Notes: generated by a model not told the origin, from the letters alone. Positions 8,326-17,323 are shown, counted from the stretch's first letter. The stretch is 64,000 nucleotides of DNA from Niveibacterium terrae (GCF_048213115.1 NZ_CP172404.1:3596001-3660000); one strand, 5' to 3'. Numbers and translations are program-made.

Positions 8326-9030
8326 TCAGTTCGGATCGATCTGAAGCTCGACGAGCTTGACGATCTCCTTGCCCGGCGCCGCGTAGCGCCACTGCTCGAC
8401 CGCAGTCAGGACCGGCTGGCGCAAGGCCGGGTGGCTCGTCTCGACGACCTCGGCGCCCCGCACGGTCCCGTTGGGCTGGATCCTGAAGCGGACAACGATG
8501 TTGCCCTTGCCGCGCAGCCTTGCCTTGAGCGCATCGCTGATGAAAGGCTCGACCAGATCCAGCAGTTTCGGTGCCGGCTCATCCTCTTCCTCCGGCACGT
8601 CGACAGGCAGAGGCAGAGCGGCGGTCGGCGCGATCGAAGCGACGGGCAGCGCTGCGGCGGGGAGCGGCGCCGGAGCGGCCGAAGCAGGAGCGAGCGCGGA
8701 CGCGATCGGTGCAAGGCTCGGGGATGTCTTGGGCGCCGGCGCGGGTCTGGCCGCGGCAGCGGCGACCGACGCGGACTGAACACGCCTCACCTGAGCCGCC
8801 GAGTGCTCGGCCACAAGCGCGGCGGCCTTGGCCTGAGCTTGGCGCTTGCGCTCCTTTTCAACCTTGTCGGCGAGCATGATCCAACGCACCGGCCCTTCGA
8901 CCTGGCGGCGGGTCGCCTCGGAAACCTGAGCGGGATTGACGACCGGGGTTTGCTCCGCCCAAACCGAAGCGCTCAACAACACGGCGATGACCCCCGAAAA
9001 CACGACGGAGCGTCTTTCCAACCCATCCAT
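8326..9030 (-). CDS. TonB C-terminal domain periplasmic protein
   Basis: A 234-residue protein with an N-terminal hydrophobic segment, a long Ala/Pro-rich linker (about residues 65-150) and a C-terminal TonB-like domain containing the RFRIQPNGTVRGAEVVETS and VEQWRYAAPG segments. TonB proteins carry proton-motive energy to outer-membrane receptors. The N-terminus here ends in SASVWA-EQ, which looks like a cleavable signal peptide rather than a retained anchor. No exbB/exbD is adjacent, so it may be a TonB-domain protein with another role. The ATG at 9030 follows GAGGAGG. Confidence 0.8.
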   Translation of the reverse strand: MDGLERRSVVFSGVIAVLLSASVWAEQTPVVNPAQVSEATRRQVEGPVRWIMLADKVEKERKRQAQAKAAALVAEHSAAQVRRVQSASVAAAAARPAPAPKTSPSLAPIASALAPASAAPAPLPAAALPVASIAPTAALPLPVDVPEEEDEPAPKLLDLVEPFISDALKARLRGKGNIVVRFRIQPNGTVRGAEVVETSHPALRQPVLTAVEQWRYAAPGKEIVKLVELQIDPN

Positions 9031-9319
9031 CACAGCCTCCTCGAATCGAAACCTCGCCTTCTTCCGCGCGGCGCGAAAACAGAACCGGCGACACAGAAAT
9101 AGCTGTAAGCAAAAAATACGCCCACGGATCGATGCCTCGCCCCGCACGCCAAAGCCTGTTCTGACGCGAGTTTCGACGCTCGATCCGCAGCTCGCCGCAG
9201 AACAAAGCTGTTGCCCCCTGCACAGCCCTGGGCGGCTTTGCACCGACTGATCGCATTGCCCACTTGCCCCGCTCCCCGCACACGGGCACCATCGCCTCTC
9301 GGCATCACAGGACAAGGCA
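9031..9319. other. divergent intergenic region
   Basis: A 289-base spacer between the divergent TonB-like gene and the next hypothetical gene. It should contain both promoters. I find no convincing RNA element, repeat or small gene in it. Confidence 0.4.
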
Positions 9320-10330
9320 ATGGGACTTTTCGACGCCTGGCGCAAGCGGGCACTCCCCCTGAAGAGCACCCCGGTTTCCGCGGCGCTGGTGCGCGACACC
9401 AGCGCCTATCTGCTGCGCCTGACCAATCCCAGGCTCGCGCTTGTGCCGGGCTTCGAGCAACGGCTGGCCGACGCGGTTCGCGGCGCACTCGATGTGATGG
9501 TCCGCTGTCTGGAAACCCTGCCCACCTTCCATCAGATCGACCCCGACAACTGGATGGGCGATCCTCAGCTGGCCTCCTTCTTCGTCTCCCGGGACGAGAT
9601 GATCCACGCCTTCAGCGTCTCGGAGCCGGTGCTGCAGTATTTCGCGAAGAGCCCGGTCGCCGACTCGGTCTGTGCCGTGCTGACGACCCGGATGATCGAG
9701 CGCGAGGTCTTTGGCGTCGCGTTGAGCGAAGGTCAGCTGCGCAACGATGTGCTCCAGCGGCGCGTCAGCTTCTCCGAACCCAAGGTTCCCATCGTCGCCC
9801 ACAGCGAGGCCGAGCTGCGCAAGGCGATAGGCCGAAGGATGATCGAGGAGCTGGCGATGCTGGGCATGGAGAGGATCGCGGCCCGCCAGGACGAGAAACG
9901 CGAACTCGGCGAAGCTCGCTCGCTGCTGCTGGCGCGAGAGAGAATGCTGCAGCAACAGGGCGCAGGCCTGGGCGAGACACCCGCCGCGATCAACGAGATC
10001 GAGGCCCGCCTGCGCGAGAATGCGCGCGCGCTCGCGAAACTCGGGGATGGGGCCGATGCGCTGGAACGCGACCTCGACGACATCTGCGCCGTGCTCGGCG
10101 AAGCCGGACAGCGGGTCGGAGTCGAACGCCGTCAGCTTCGCCTGACCGCGACGAACCAGCTCGTCGAACAAGGCGATCCGGGCGAGCCGGTGCGTACCTT
10201 CGAACAATGCTTCGCCTTCGTCCGCCGCGGCGAGCAGACCCGCGAACGCGCTTTCCTGATGACCCGCTTCCCGCGCTCGGCGCTGCGCACCGAGACGCTG
10301 GATCTGGACGCGGCGGCACGTCTGCTCTGA
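9320..10330 (+). CDS. conserved hypothetical protein with central coiled coil
   Basis: A 336-residue soluble protein I cannot assign. The N-terminal 150 residues are mixed helical with a conserved-looking FHQIDPDNWMGDPQLASFF stretch. Residues about 180-260 are strongly charged and helical (EKRELGEARSLLLARER and a later EIEARLRENARALAKLG), suggesting a coiled coil. There is no signal peptide or membrane segment. It lies 42 bases ahead of the cystathionine gamma-synthase family gene on the same strand and may share its transcript. Base composition matches the neighbours. Function unknown. Confidence 0.75.
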   Translation: MGLFDAWRKRALPLKSTPVSAALVRDTSAYLLRLTNPRLALVPGFEQRLADAVRGALDVMVRCLETLPTFHQIDPDNWMGDPQLASFFVSRDEMIHAFSVSEPVLQYFAKSPVADSVCAVLTTRMIEREVFGVALSEGQLRNDVLQRRVSFSEPKVPIVAHSEAELRKAIGRRMIEELAMLGMERIAARQDEKRELGEARSLLLARERMLQQQGAGLGETPAAINEIEARLRENARALAKLGDGADALERDLDDICAVLGEAGQRVGVERRQLRLTATNQLVEQGDPGEPVRTFEQCFAFVRRGEQTRERAFLMTRFPRSALRTETLDLDAAARLL

Positions 10331-10372
10331 GGCCGAGTAAAATCGGATTTCGTCTTCCGGAAAGCAGCTGCC

Positions 10373-11620
10373 ATGACTCGCACTCCCTCCGAATGGGGCT
10401 TTACCTCCCTCACCGTCCACAATGACCACCTCTCGGGCGTCGAAGCCGGCGGAATCCACAAACCGCTGCACACTTCGGTGCAGTTCGGCTATGGATCCTC
10501 GGCGGAGCTGGTTGGCGTCTTCCAAGGCTCGCTCGGCGGTTTCAATTACGCCCGGCAGGGCACGCCGACCACCGCGGCGCTGGAGACCTGCATCACCCGG
10601 ATGGAAGGCGGCCGCGGCACGGTCAGCTTCGCGAGCGGAATGGCCGCGATCAGCGCGGTCTTCACGACCCTGCTCAAAGCGGGTGACCACCTCGTCGCCA
10701 GCCGCTTCATCTTCGGCAACACCAACAGCCTGCTTGGAACCTTGCAAGGTCTGGGGATCCGCGTGAGCCTCGTCGACGCGACCGAAGTCGCGAACGTCGA
10801 GGCGGCCTTGACGCGCGAGACGCGGATGGTCTTCGTCGAAACGATCGCGAACCCAGGCACCCAGATCGCCGACCTCGAAGGAATCGGCGCGCTGTGCGCC
10901 GCGAAGAAGCTCGTCTTCGTCGTCGACAACACGGTCACTTCGCCCTGGGCTTTCCAACCGGCAAAGATCGGCGCTTCGCTGGTCGTCAATTCGCTGACCA
11001 AGTCGATCGGCGGCCACGGCGATGCGCTGGGCGGAGCGGTCACCGATACAGGAAATTTCGACTGGTCGGACTATCCGAACATCTTCCCCGCCTACCGCAA
11101 AGGCGATGCAGGCAACTGGGGGCTGACCCAGATAAAGAAGAAAGCGCTGCGTGACATGGGCGCTGCGCTATCCCCGGACGCCGCGCACCGGATCGCAATC
11201 GGCGCCGAAACGCTGGCCCTGAGGATGAAGGCCGCGTCGGGCAACGCCCAGGCTCTGGCCGAGTTTCTGGCCGGGCATCCGGCAGTCGCCGCCGTCCACT
11301 ACCCGGGCCTTGCCTCGCACCCGCAGCACGAGCGGGCGAAGCGCCTGTTTCGCTGCGCCAGCTGGCAACTCTCTTTCGAACTCGCCGACGAAGCGGACTG
11401 CCTGCCTTTCATCGACCGCCTGAGCCTGCCGATCATCGCGACCGGCCTCGGCGACACGCGGACCCTGATCATCCCGGTCGCGCATACGATCTTCTGGGAA
11501 ATGGGACCCGAGCGGCGAGAGAGCATGGGCATCGCCGACTCGCTGATCCGGGTCTCGGTCGGCATCGAAGAGCGCGAAGACATCCTCGCCGATTTCGCGG
11601 CGGCACTCGAGCGCCGCTGA
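10373..11620 (+). CDS. cystathionine gamma-synthase family PLP-dependent enzyme
   Basis: A 415-residue member of the Cys/Met-metabolism PLP enzyme family (fold type I), which catalyses gamma- or beta-replacement and elimination on homoserine- or cysteine-derived substrates. The PLP lysine is Lys210 in the VNSLTKSIGGHGD segment, the cofactor-phosphate region YARQGTPTT is near residue 62, and the C-terminus keeps the SLIRVSVGIE motif that precedes the substrate-binding Arg. Candidates are cystathionine gamma-synthase, O-succinylhomoserine sulfhydrylase or methionine gamma-lyase. Together with metX elsewhere in the window the first two would fit methionine synthesis, but sequence alone does not decide. 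Confidence 0.88.
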   Translation: MTRTPSEWGFTSLTVHNDHLSGVEAGGIHKPLHTSVQFGYGSSAELVGVFQGSLGGFNYARQGTPTTAALETCITRMEGGRGTVSFASGMAAISAVFTTLLKAGDHLVASRFIFGNTNSLLGTLQGLGIRVSLVDATEVANVEAALTRETRMVFVETIANPGTQIADLEGIGALCAAKKLVFVVDNTVTSPWAFQPAKIGASLVVNSLTKSIGGHGDALGGAVTDTGNFDWSDYPNIFPAYRKGDAGNWGLTQIKKKALRDMGAALSPDAAHRIAIGAETLALRMKAASGNAQALAEFLAGHPAVAAVHYPGLASHPQHERAKRLFRCASWQLSFELADEADCLPFIDRLSLPIIATGLGDTRTLIIPVAHTIFWEMGPERRESMGIADSLIRVSVGIEEREDILADFAAALERR

Positions 11621-11714
11621 CTCCCCGGCAGCGTCCGCCGCAAGGAGCGCTCCGCTCCGACCTCGGCAACCTACACTTCAGGAACGGCTCACGAGGCCGC
11701 TCTTGGGAGAAGTC

Positions 11715-12944
11715 ATGACTCACCCCCCTGTCTCACCGCGTCCCGACGCCATCCACTGGCAAAGTCCGCTGTGGCTGCTGGCCGCGCTGCTCGCCTCGCT
11801 CGCAACCCTGGGCCCGTTCGCGATCGACGCCTACCTGCCCGCCTTCGAAGGCATTACGCGGGATCTGGCGACCGGCCCCGTGCAGATGCAGCAAACGCTT
11901 TCGGGCTATCTGCTGGGCTTCTCGGTCATGATGCTGTTCCACGGCGCGCTGTCCGACAGCTTCGGCCGCCGCCGCATCGTGTTCGGCGGACTCTTCACGT
12001 TCGCGCTCGCCAGCGTCGTCTGCGCAACATCGACCCACATCGGTACGCTGATCGTGGGCCGGGTCATTCAGGGCATGAGCTGCGGCGCCGGCATGGTAGT
12101 CGGCCGCGCGATCGTCCGCGACCTCTTCTCGGCTTCGGACGCCCAGCGCCTGATGAGCCAGATCACGCTGTTCTTCGGAGTCGCTCCGGCCGTGGCCCCG
12201 ATCGTGGGCGGCTGGGTGTTCACGCTGATCGGCTGGCGGGCCATCTTCTGGCTGCTCGCGCTGATCCCCACCCTGCTGCTTCTGCTGTGCTGCAAGACCC
12301 TGCCCGAAACACTGCCGGTCGAGCAACGCCAGCCCTTCGCACCCGGCCCCCTCGCCCGCGGCTATCTGGACATCCTCAGCGCGCCGCGTTTCTTTCTGCT
12401 GACCATCGCCAGCGGCATCCCGTTCAACGCAACCTTCATCTTCGTGCTGACCGCACCGACCTTCCTGGGTCACCACCTGGGCTTTTCGCCGACCCAGTTT
12501 TTCTGGCTCTTCCTCGCGACGATCTCGGGCATCATGGGCGGCGCCTGGACCAGCGGCCGCTTCGCAGGGAAGATCGCGCGCGAACGCCAGATCGGCATCG
12601 GCTTTGCGATCCTGCTCGCCGCGGCAGCGCTGAACGCGCTGTGGCACTTCTTCATCAAACCGACGCCGCTCTCCGCGATCCTCCCGATCGCCGCGATGTC
12701 CTATGGCTGGTCGCTGCTGACGCCCTGCGTCACACTGATGGTGATGGATCTTTTCCCGGCGCGGCTGGGCATGGCCTCCTCGCTCCAGGGCTTCGTCGCC
12801 AGCCTGAGCAATGCCGTCGTCGCCGGGCTCATCGCTCCGGCCGTGATGGGAAGCGTCGAAAGCTTAGCTGCGACTTCGCTGCTCTTCGGCCTGATCGGCT
12901 GGATCTGCTGGATACTGTACGGCCGTCTGACCCGCCGCCTCTAG
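11715..12944 (+). CDS. Bcr/CflA family multidrug efflux MFS transporter
   Basis: A 409-residue inner-membrane major facilitator of the DHA1 Bcr/CflA type, a proton-driven drug or metabolite exporter. Twelve hydrophobic helices are evident. The first carries the DAYLPAF segment, and the cytoplasmic loop after helix 2 has motif A (GALSDSFGRRRIV). The ATG at 11715 is preceded by GGGAGAAG; an in-frame TTG at 11703 is rejected. Its TAG stop shares bases with the stop of the convergent histidine kinase gene (CTAG at 12941-12944). The substrate is not predictable. Confidence 0.9.
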   Translation: MTHPPVSPRPDAIHWQSPLWLLAALLASLATLGPFAIDAYLPAFEGITRDLATGPVQMQQTLSGYLLGFSVMMLFHGALSDSFGRRRIVFGGLFTFALASVVCATSTHIGTLIVGRVIQGMSCGAGMVVGRAIVRDLFSASDAQRLMSQITLFFGVAPAVAPIVGGWVFTLIGWRAIFWLLALIPTLLLLLCCKTLPETLPVEQRQPFAPGPLARGYLDILSAPRFFLLTIASGIPFNATFIFVLTAPTFLGHHLGFSPTQFFWLFLATISGIMGGAWTSGRFAGKIARERQIGIGFAILLAAAALNALWHFFIKPTPLSAILPIAAMSYGWSLLTPCVTLMVMDLFPARLGMASSLQGFVASLSNAVVAGLIAPAVMGSVESLAATSLLFGLIGWICWILYGRLTRRL

Positions 12945-14380
12945 CCGGCAGGATGTTCGGGCGCGACGAGGGGAAGCAGGAGGCGGAACTCGGCGCCGTC
13001 CCCCTCCAAGCTCTTCACGTCGATAGCTCCGCCCAGCACACCGACGACGATCGTATAGACGATGTGCAGACCGAGACCGCTCCCCCCCTGTCCCAGCCGG
13101 GTCGTGAAGAAGGGGTCGAAGATCCGCGGCAGCAGATCTGCGGCGATGCCCCGGCCATTGTCGGCGAAAATGATCAGAACACTGTCGCCTCGCCGCTCGG
13201 CATCAAGCGTGATCTCGCCTCCGGCCTTCCCCTCGAAGCCGTGGATGATCGAGTTGGCGATCAGATTGCCGATTACCTGACCGAGCGGACCGGGGAAACT
13301 GTCGAGTTCAATCCCCGGCGCAATCCGGCTGACGAGGTGACAGCCCGCCTTGCGAAGGGTCGGCGCCTGAGCGATCTCCATCTCGCGGATCACTTCGCTG
13401 AGATCGAAGCGACGGCGCCGCGAACTCTCCTGATCGACCGCCATGTCCTTGAAGTTGGAGATCAACTCGGACGCCCGGAACAAATTGCGCAGCAGCGAAT
13501 CGCAACCCGCCTCCAGATTGGCGAGAAACTCGCTGAGCACACTCTTGCGCAGTCCGACCGTCAGCTCGGCGACGAACTTCTCCCGGTGATTCTGTATCGT
13601 CGACGCGACCATCAGGCCATTGCCGATCGGCGTATTCAATTCGTGGGCGATGCCGGCCACCAGCGAGCCGAGCGAGGCAAGCTTCTCGCTCTGCACCAGC
13701 TGTTTCTGGGCGCTCTGCAGGTGGCCTAACAGCATCTCAAGCTCCTTGTTCGCCCGGGCCAGATCGCGGGTGCGATGCGCGACCTTCTCTTCGAGCACGC
13801 GGTTGGCCTCGGCCACCGTGGCCTCAGCCCTGCGCCTCTCGGTGATGTCATGCACGCAGGCCATGATCTGGGTCATGCCGCGCAGCTTCGCCCGTTTCAG
13901 GCTCACCTCGACCCAGAATTCGGAACCGTCCTTGCGCAGACAGAGCCACTCGGCGCGCGCGCAGCCCTCGGCGAGCACTCTGTCCATCAGGCTGGCGAGC
14001 GAGCCATGCTGAAACTCTGGCCGCAGAGAGGAGATCTGCGGCACGCTCAGCACCAGGATCTCCTCGCGCGAATAGCCGAAGAGATCAGAGAAGGCCTCGT
14101 TGACCTCGTTGATCCGGAACGAATACGGATCGTGGACGAGGATCGCCTCACTGGACTTGTCGAACAGTTCGCGCGCATAGGCTTCGCTCTCCTCGGCGCG
14201 AAGCCGCATCTCGTCGAGTTCGACGGCCTTGCGTTCGAGCGACGCCTTGGCCGCCTTCAGTGCTTCGAGCTGCTGCTGCAGCTGAGGGTAATAACTCTTG
14301 CGCAGCGAACGCTCACCGAGGCCGATGATCTGCTCGCGCAACGCATTGAGTTCGTCAGCGGGTTTCGAGGGCTCGCTCAT
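12941..14380 (-). CDS. cytoplasmic PAS-domain sensor histidine kinase, ErcS'-like
   Basis: A 479-residue soluble sensor kinase. An N-terminal coiled coil (residues about 10-75) leads to a PAS domain (about 80-190), then a second helical linker. The dimerisation/phosphoacceptor region has the H-box GIAHELNTPIGNG, and the ATPase domain has NLIANSIIHG (N box), DNGRGI (G1) and GQGGSGLGLHIV (G2). No membrane helix is present. It starts inside the end of the ercA-like gene (26-base overlap), so the two are translationally linked. In Pseudomonas an ErcA homologue is likewise paired with a cytoplasmic kinase in the ethanol-oxidation regulatory network. No response regulator is adjacent. The TTG at 14401 is an alternative start. 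Confidence 0.87.
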   Translation of the reverse strand: MSEPSKPADELNALREQIIGLGERSLRKSYYPQLQQQLEALKAAKASLERKAVELDEMRLRAEESEAYARELFDKSSEAILVHDPYSFRINEVNEAFSDLFGYSREEILVLSVPQISSLRPEFQHGSLASLMDRVLAEGCARAEWLCLRKDGSEFWVEVSLKRAKLRGMTQIMACVHDITERRRAEATVAEANRVLEEKVAHRTRDLARANKELEMLLGHLQSAQKQLVQSEKLASLGSLVAGIAHELNTPIGNGLMVASTIQNHREKFVAELTVGLRKSVLSEFLANLEAGCDSLLRNLFRASELISNFKDMAVDQESSRRRRFDLSEVIREMEIAQAPTLRKAGCHLVSRIAPGIELDSFPGPLGQVIGNLIANSIIHGFEGKAGGEITLDAERRGDSVLIIFADNGRGIAADLLPRIFDPFFTTRLGQGGSGLGLHIVYTIVVGVLGGAIDVKSLEGDGAEFRLLLPLVAPEHPAG

Positions 14381-15512
14381 AGGTCTGTTCGATGTCAGCA
14401 AGCGTGGGTTGAACAGGATTGGTCACCAGGCAGGGGTCGGCAAAGGCATTGCGCGCGAGCTGCGGGATATCGGCCTCCTTGACCCCCAGCTCAGCCAGGC
14501 CATGGCCCAGATCGACCTGCAGGCGCAGAGCGTGGAGCGCCTCGACGAACAGCTTCTTCTGCCCGGCCACCGGCTTGCCCGCGACATCGACTCCGAAAGC
14601 CTGGGCCAGCGCCGCGTAGCGCTCGGCCGCGCCGTCGAAGTTGAAAGCAACGACGTGTTCGAGCAGCAGCGCGTTGCAGACTCCGTGCGGCAGGTCGAGA
14701 AAGCCTCCCAGGCTGTGCGCCATCGCATGAACCATGCCCAGACTCGCATTCGAGAAGGCCAGCCCGGCCAGCATGCTGCCCAGCGTCATCGAATCGCGAT
14801 AGGCAAGCGCGTCCGGATACCGGATCGCCGCCACCAGATTGGCCGAGATCCGCCTGACCGCTTCGAGCGCATGCAGATCGGTCACCGGCGAGCTGGCCGT
14901 CGAGACATAGGCCTCGATCGCATGGACCAGAGCGTCGATTCCGGTCGCCGCGGTCAGCGAAGCGGGCATCGTCGTCGTTGTGCGCGGATCGATCAGCGCC
15001 GCATCCGGAACCATCGCCTTGCTGATCACCGCGATCTTCACGTTGCGCGCGGTGTCGTTGATGATCGCGAACTGGGACACGTCGGCCGAACTGCCCGCCG
15101 TGGTCGGAATGCAGATCAGGGGCGGGCCGGGGATGCGCACCTTGTCGATTCCCTCGAAGGAGAGGATGTGCTCGCCGCTCGAAGCGACGATACCGATTCC
15201 TTTCGCGCAGTCCATCGGGCTGCCGCCGCCGACCGCGACGATAACGTCCGCCCCTTCCTTGTCGAAAACCTCGGCCCCCCTCATCACCTGAGCTTCGCGC
15301 GGATTCGGACTGACCTCGGCGAAGATAGCGCTCGCGACGCCGGAGCGCCCCAGCGCGGCAACGACCAAGCCAGTCCAGCCAGCCGCGATAACTCCGGGGT
15401 CGGTAACGACCAGCGCCCTCTGCGCCGCAAAGTTGTTCGCGTAGCGCCCCACCAGATCGAGCGCGCCGGAGCCGAGAACGAATTCGGGTGCGACATTCTT
15501 GCGTATCTCCAC
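14355..15512 (-). CDS. ercA: iron-containing alcohol dehydrogenase-like regulatory protein ErcA
   Basis: A 385-residue group III (iron-dependent) alcohol dehydrogenase fold protein. Seen: the NAD-binding GGGSPMDCAKG motif, the TAGSSADVSQFAII segment typical of ErcA-type members, and the metal ligands in GIDALVHAIEA (Asp, His) and AHSLGGFLDLPHG (two His), all retained. In Pseudomonas aeruginosa ErcA acts in the regulation of ethanol oxidation and sits next to a sensor kinase gene. The same arrangement here, with a 26-base overlap into a PAS kinase, supports the ErcA assignment over a purely metabolic alcohol dehydrogenase. The intact metal ligands mean enzymatic activity cannot be excluded. 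Confidence 0.85.
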   Translation of the reverse strand: MEIRKNVAPEFVLGSGALDLVGRYANNFAAQRALVVTDPGVIAAGWTGLVVAALGRSGVASAIFAEVSPNPREAQVMRGAEVFDKEGADVIVAVGGGSPMDCAKGIGIVASSGEHILSFEGIDKVRIPGPPLICIPTTAGSSADVSQFAIINDTARNVKIAVISKAMVPDAALIDPRTTTTMPASLTAATGIDALVHAIEAYVSTASSPVTDLHALEAVRRISANLVAAIRYPDALAYRDSMTLGSMLAGLAFSNASLGMVHAMAHSLGGFLDLPHGVCNALLLEHVVAFNFDGAAERYAALAQAFGVDVAGKPVAGQKKLFVEALHALRLQVDLGHGLAELGVKEADIPQLARNAFADPCLVTNPVQPTLADIEQTYERALETR

Positions 15513-15648
15513 GATCTTCTCCCGAACGAGGAAGGCACATGAATCAGATTAGTTCCGGCCATCCCGGCGCGCCCGGATTCGCTGAGCAATGAGGCCAGAA
15601 TCCCGACTCAGGCGCAGAATGGAGCCTCCCCGTCCCGTCCTGCCGCCA

Positions 15649-16773
15649 ATGAATCCCGCCGCCCGCCGTTTTCGCCGCAATCTGCGCCAGGAAATCGATG
15701 GTGCCGCGCTCTACCGCGCTCTGGCCGAAGTCGAATCCTGCCCCGAACTCGCTGAAGTCTATCTGCGCCTGGCCGCCGTCGAGCAGGCCCACGCCGAGTT
15801 CTGGCTCGCCCACCTCAGGGAGGAAGACGGGCAGGCCCGCGCGCCGGCGATCGGCTGGAGAACCCGGATCCTGATCGCGCTCGCCCGTCGGCTGGGACCG
15901 CGCATCGTGCTGCCAACCCTGGCCCGCGACGAGACGAGGAACCGCGGAATCTACGACCAGCAGCCCGAAGCGCGGGGCAGCGGCATGGACGATCAGGAAA
16001 GATCGCACGCGCGCCTGCTGGCCATGCTTGCCAGCCCGTCCGCACAGAGCTGGAACGGTGGCCGCTACGCGCAGCTCGAAGGGCGGCACCGGGTTGGCGG
16101 CGGCAACGTGTTGCGCGCCGCGGTGCTCGGCGCCAACGACGGCCTCGTTTCGACTTTCTGCCTGATCGCCGGAGTGGCCGGCGCCGATGCCGCGCCGCAG
16201 ACCCTGCTGACGACCGCGGTCGCCGGCGCACTGGCCGGCGCCTGCTCGATGGCGATGGGCGAATGGGTCTCGATGCAGAGCGCTCGCGAGTTGCTCGAAC
16301 GCGAGGTCGCGACCGAAGCCGACGAGCTGGCCGCCCGCCCCGAAGAGGAAATGGAGGAACTGACCTTGATCTACCGCGCCAAGGGGATTCCCGAGGACCA
16401 GGCCCATTCGATCGCGCGTCAGGTCATGGCCAACCAGGAAAGCGCGCTCGACACGCTGGTCAAGGAAGAGCTGGGCATCAACCCCGACGAGCTGGGCGGA
16501 TCCCCCTATGCCGCGGCCGCATCGTCCTTCGCCGTCTTTCTGCTCGGCGCGCTGGTACCGGTTCTGCCGCTGCTGCTGGTCGGCGCGGGTGAGGCCCTGA
16601 TCGCCAGCCTCGCCGCGTCGCTGCTGGGCCTTTTCGCACTCGGCGCCGCAATCACGGTCTTTACCGGCAGGAATGCCCTCGTCTCCGGGCTTCGTCAGGC
16701 GATCATCGGAATCGCCGCCGCCGCGGTCACTTTCGGCATCGGCCACCTGTTCGGGATCGCAATCGCGGGCTGA
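15649..16773 (+). CDS. ferritin-like domain fused to VIT1/CCC1 membrane domain
   Basis: A 374-residue two-domain protein. Residues about 8-125 form a rubrerythrin/ferritin-like helical domain (EIDGAALYRALAEVE and a later EQAHAEFWLAHL segment supply carboxylate/His metal ligands). Residues about 150-374 are a VIT1/CCC1 iron-manganese transporter domain with the GANDGLVSTFCLIAGVAGA signature, the acidic cytoplasmic loop EEEMEELTLIYRAKG and further membrane helices. This is the layout of MbfA-type iron exporters. The start is uncertain: ATGs at 15589, 15619 and 15649 are in frame. The last is chosen because the ferritin domain follows at once; none has a clear ribosome site. Confidence 0.87.
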   Translation: MNPAARRFRRNLRQEIDGAALYRALAEVESCPELAEVYLRLAAVEQAHAEFWLAHLREEDGQARAPAIGWRTRILIALARRLGPRIVLPTLARDETRNRGIYDQQPEARGSGMDDQERSHARLLAMLASPSAQSWNGGRYAQLEGRHRVGGGNVLRAAVLGANDGLVSTFCLIAGVAGADAAPQTLLTTAVAGALAGACSMAMGEWVSMQSARELLEREVATEADELAARPEEEMEELTLIYRAKGIPEDQAHSIARQVMANQESALDTLVKEELGINPDELGGSPYAAAASSFAVFLLGALVPVLPLLLVGAGEALIASLAASLLGLFALGAAITVFTGRNALVSGLRQAIIGIAAAAVTFGIGHLFGIAIAG

Positions 16774-16783
16774 GGCCGACTCG

Positions 16784-17323
16784 TCAAACGGGAGGGTGCG
16801 CCGCGGCGATCTTCTGCGCGAACGCTTCAACCGCCTTCCAGTCGGTGTATTCGATGACGGTCTCCGGATCGGTCGGCCCGCCGGTGATCGCCATGATCAG
16901 GCGGATCATCTGCCTGTCAAAGAAGCGATAGCGCGGATAGTCGAGGCGGCCCGCGAACACGGCCGCAATCTTCGGCTTCCAGGCGATCCGGGACAGGAAC
17001 TTGCGCAGATAGGGATTCGTATGCGGCTCGCTCTTCTCGGGTTTGCGCGCAACGAGGCCCACCGAGAACAACGCGCTGGTCTTCGCTTCGAGCAGGGCGA
17101 GATGGCTCGCGATGAATTTTTCGACTGCCGGCCGGTGGTGACCATAGCGGATGCTCGCACCGATCACGAGCGCGTCCGCGTCGGCGAGCGCCGCATCGTC
17201 ATAGGCGTCGATCGCGGCGAGCGTCGCCGCCCAGCCATTCGTTTCGAGCGAGGACGCGATCCGGTGGCAGATCTCGACGGTATGGCCGTCCACGCTCGAG
17301 TGCAGGATCAGGACTTTGGGCAT
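16784..17323 (-). CDS. hemG: menaquinone-dependent protoporphyrinogen IX dehydrogenase
   Basis: A 179-residue long-chain-flavodoxin-fold enzyme that oxidises protoporphyrinogen IX to protoporphyrin IX in haem synthesis, passing electrons to quinones. The match to E. coli HemG runs throughout: an N-terminal FMN-phosphate loop (LHSSVDGHT), the segments VIGASIRYGHH and VARKPEKSEPHTNPY, then YPRYRFFDRQMIRLIM and EYTDWKAVEAFA. The ATG at 17323 is used; an upstream in-frame start is unsupported. It is convergent with the ferritin-VIT1 gene and divergent from the Tet-type exporter. No other hem gene is close. Confidence 0.93.
   Translation of the reverse strand: MPKVLILHSSVDGHTVEICHRIASSLETNGWAATLAAIDAYDDAALADADALVIGASIRYGHHRPAVEKFIASHLALLEAKTSALFSVGLVARKPEKSEPHTNPYLRKFLSRIAWKPKIAAVFAGRLDYPRYRFFDRQMIRLIMAITGGPTDPETVIEYTDWKAVEAFAQKIAAAHPPV

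Noticed and set aside
11771..13729. 652-codon open frame on the plus strand
   Set aside because: It is the +2 frame of the Bcr/CflA exporter and the antisense of the PAS kinase; the translation is Arg/Pro/Ala-rich and shows no family motif.
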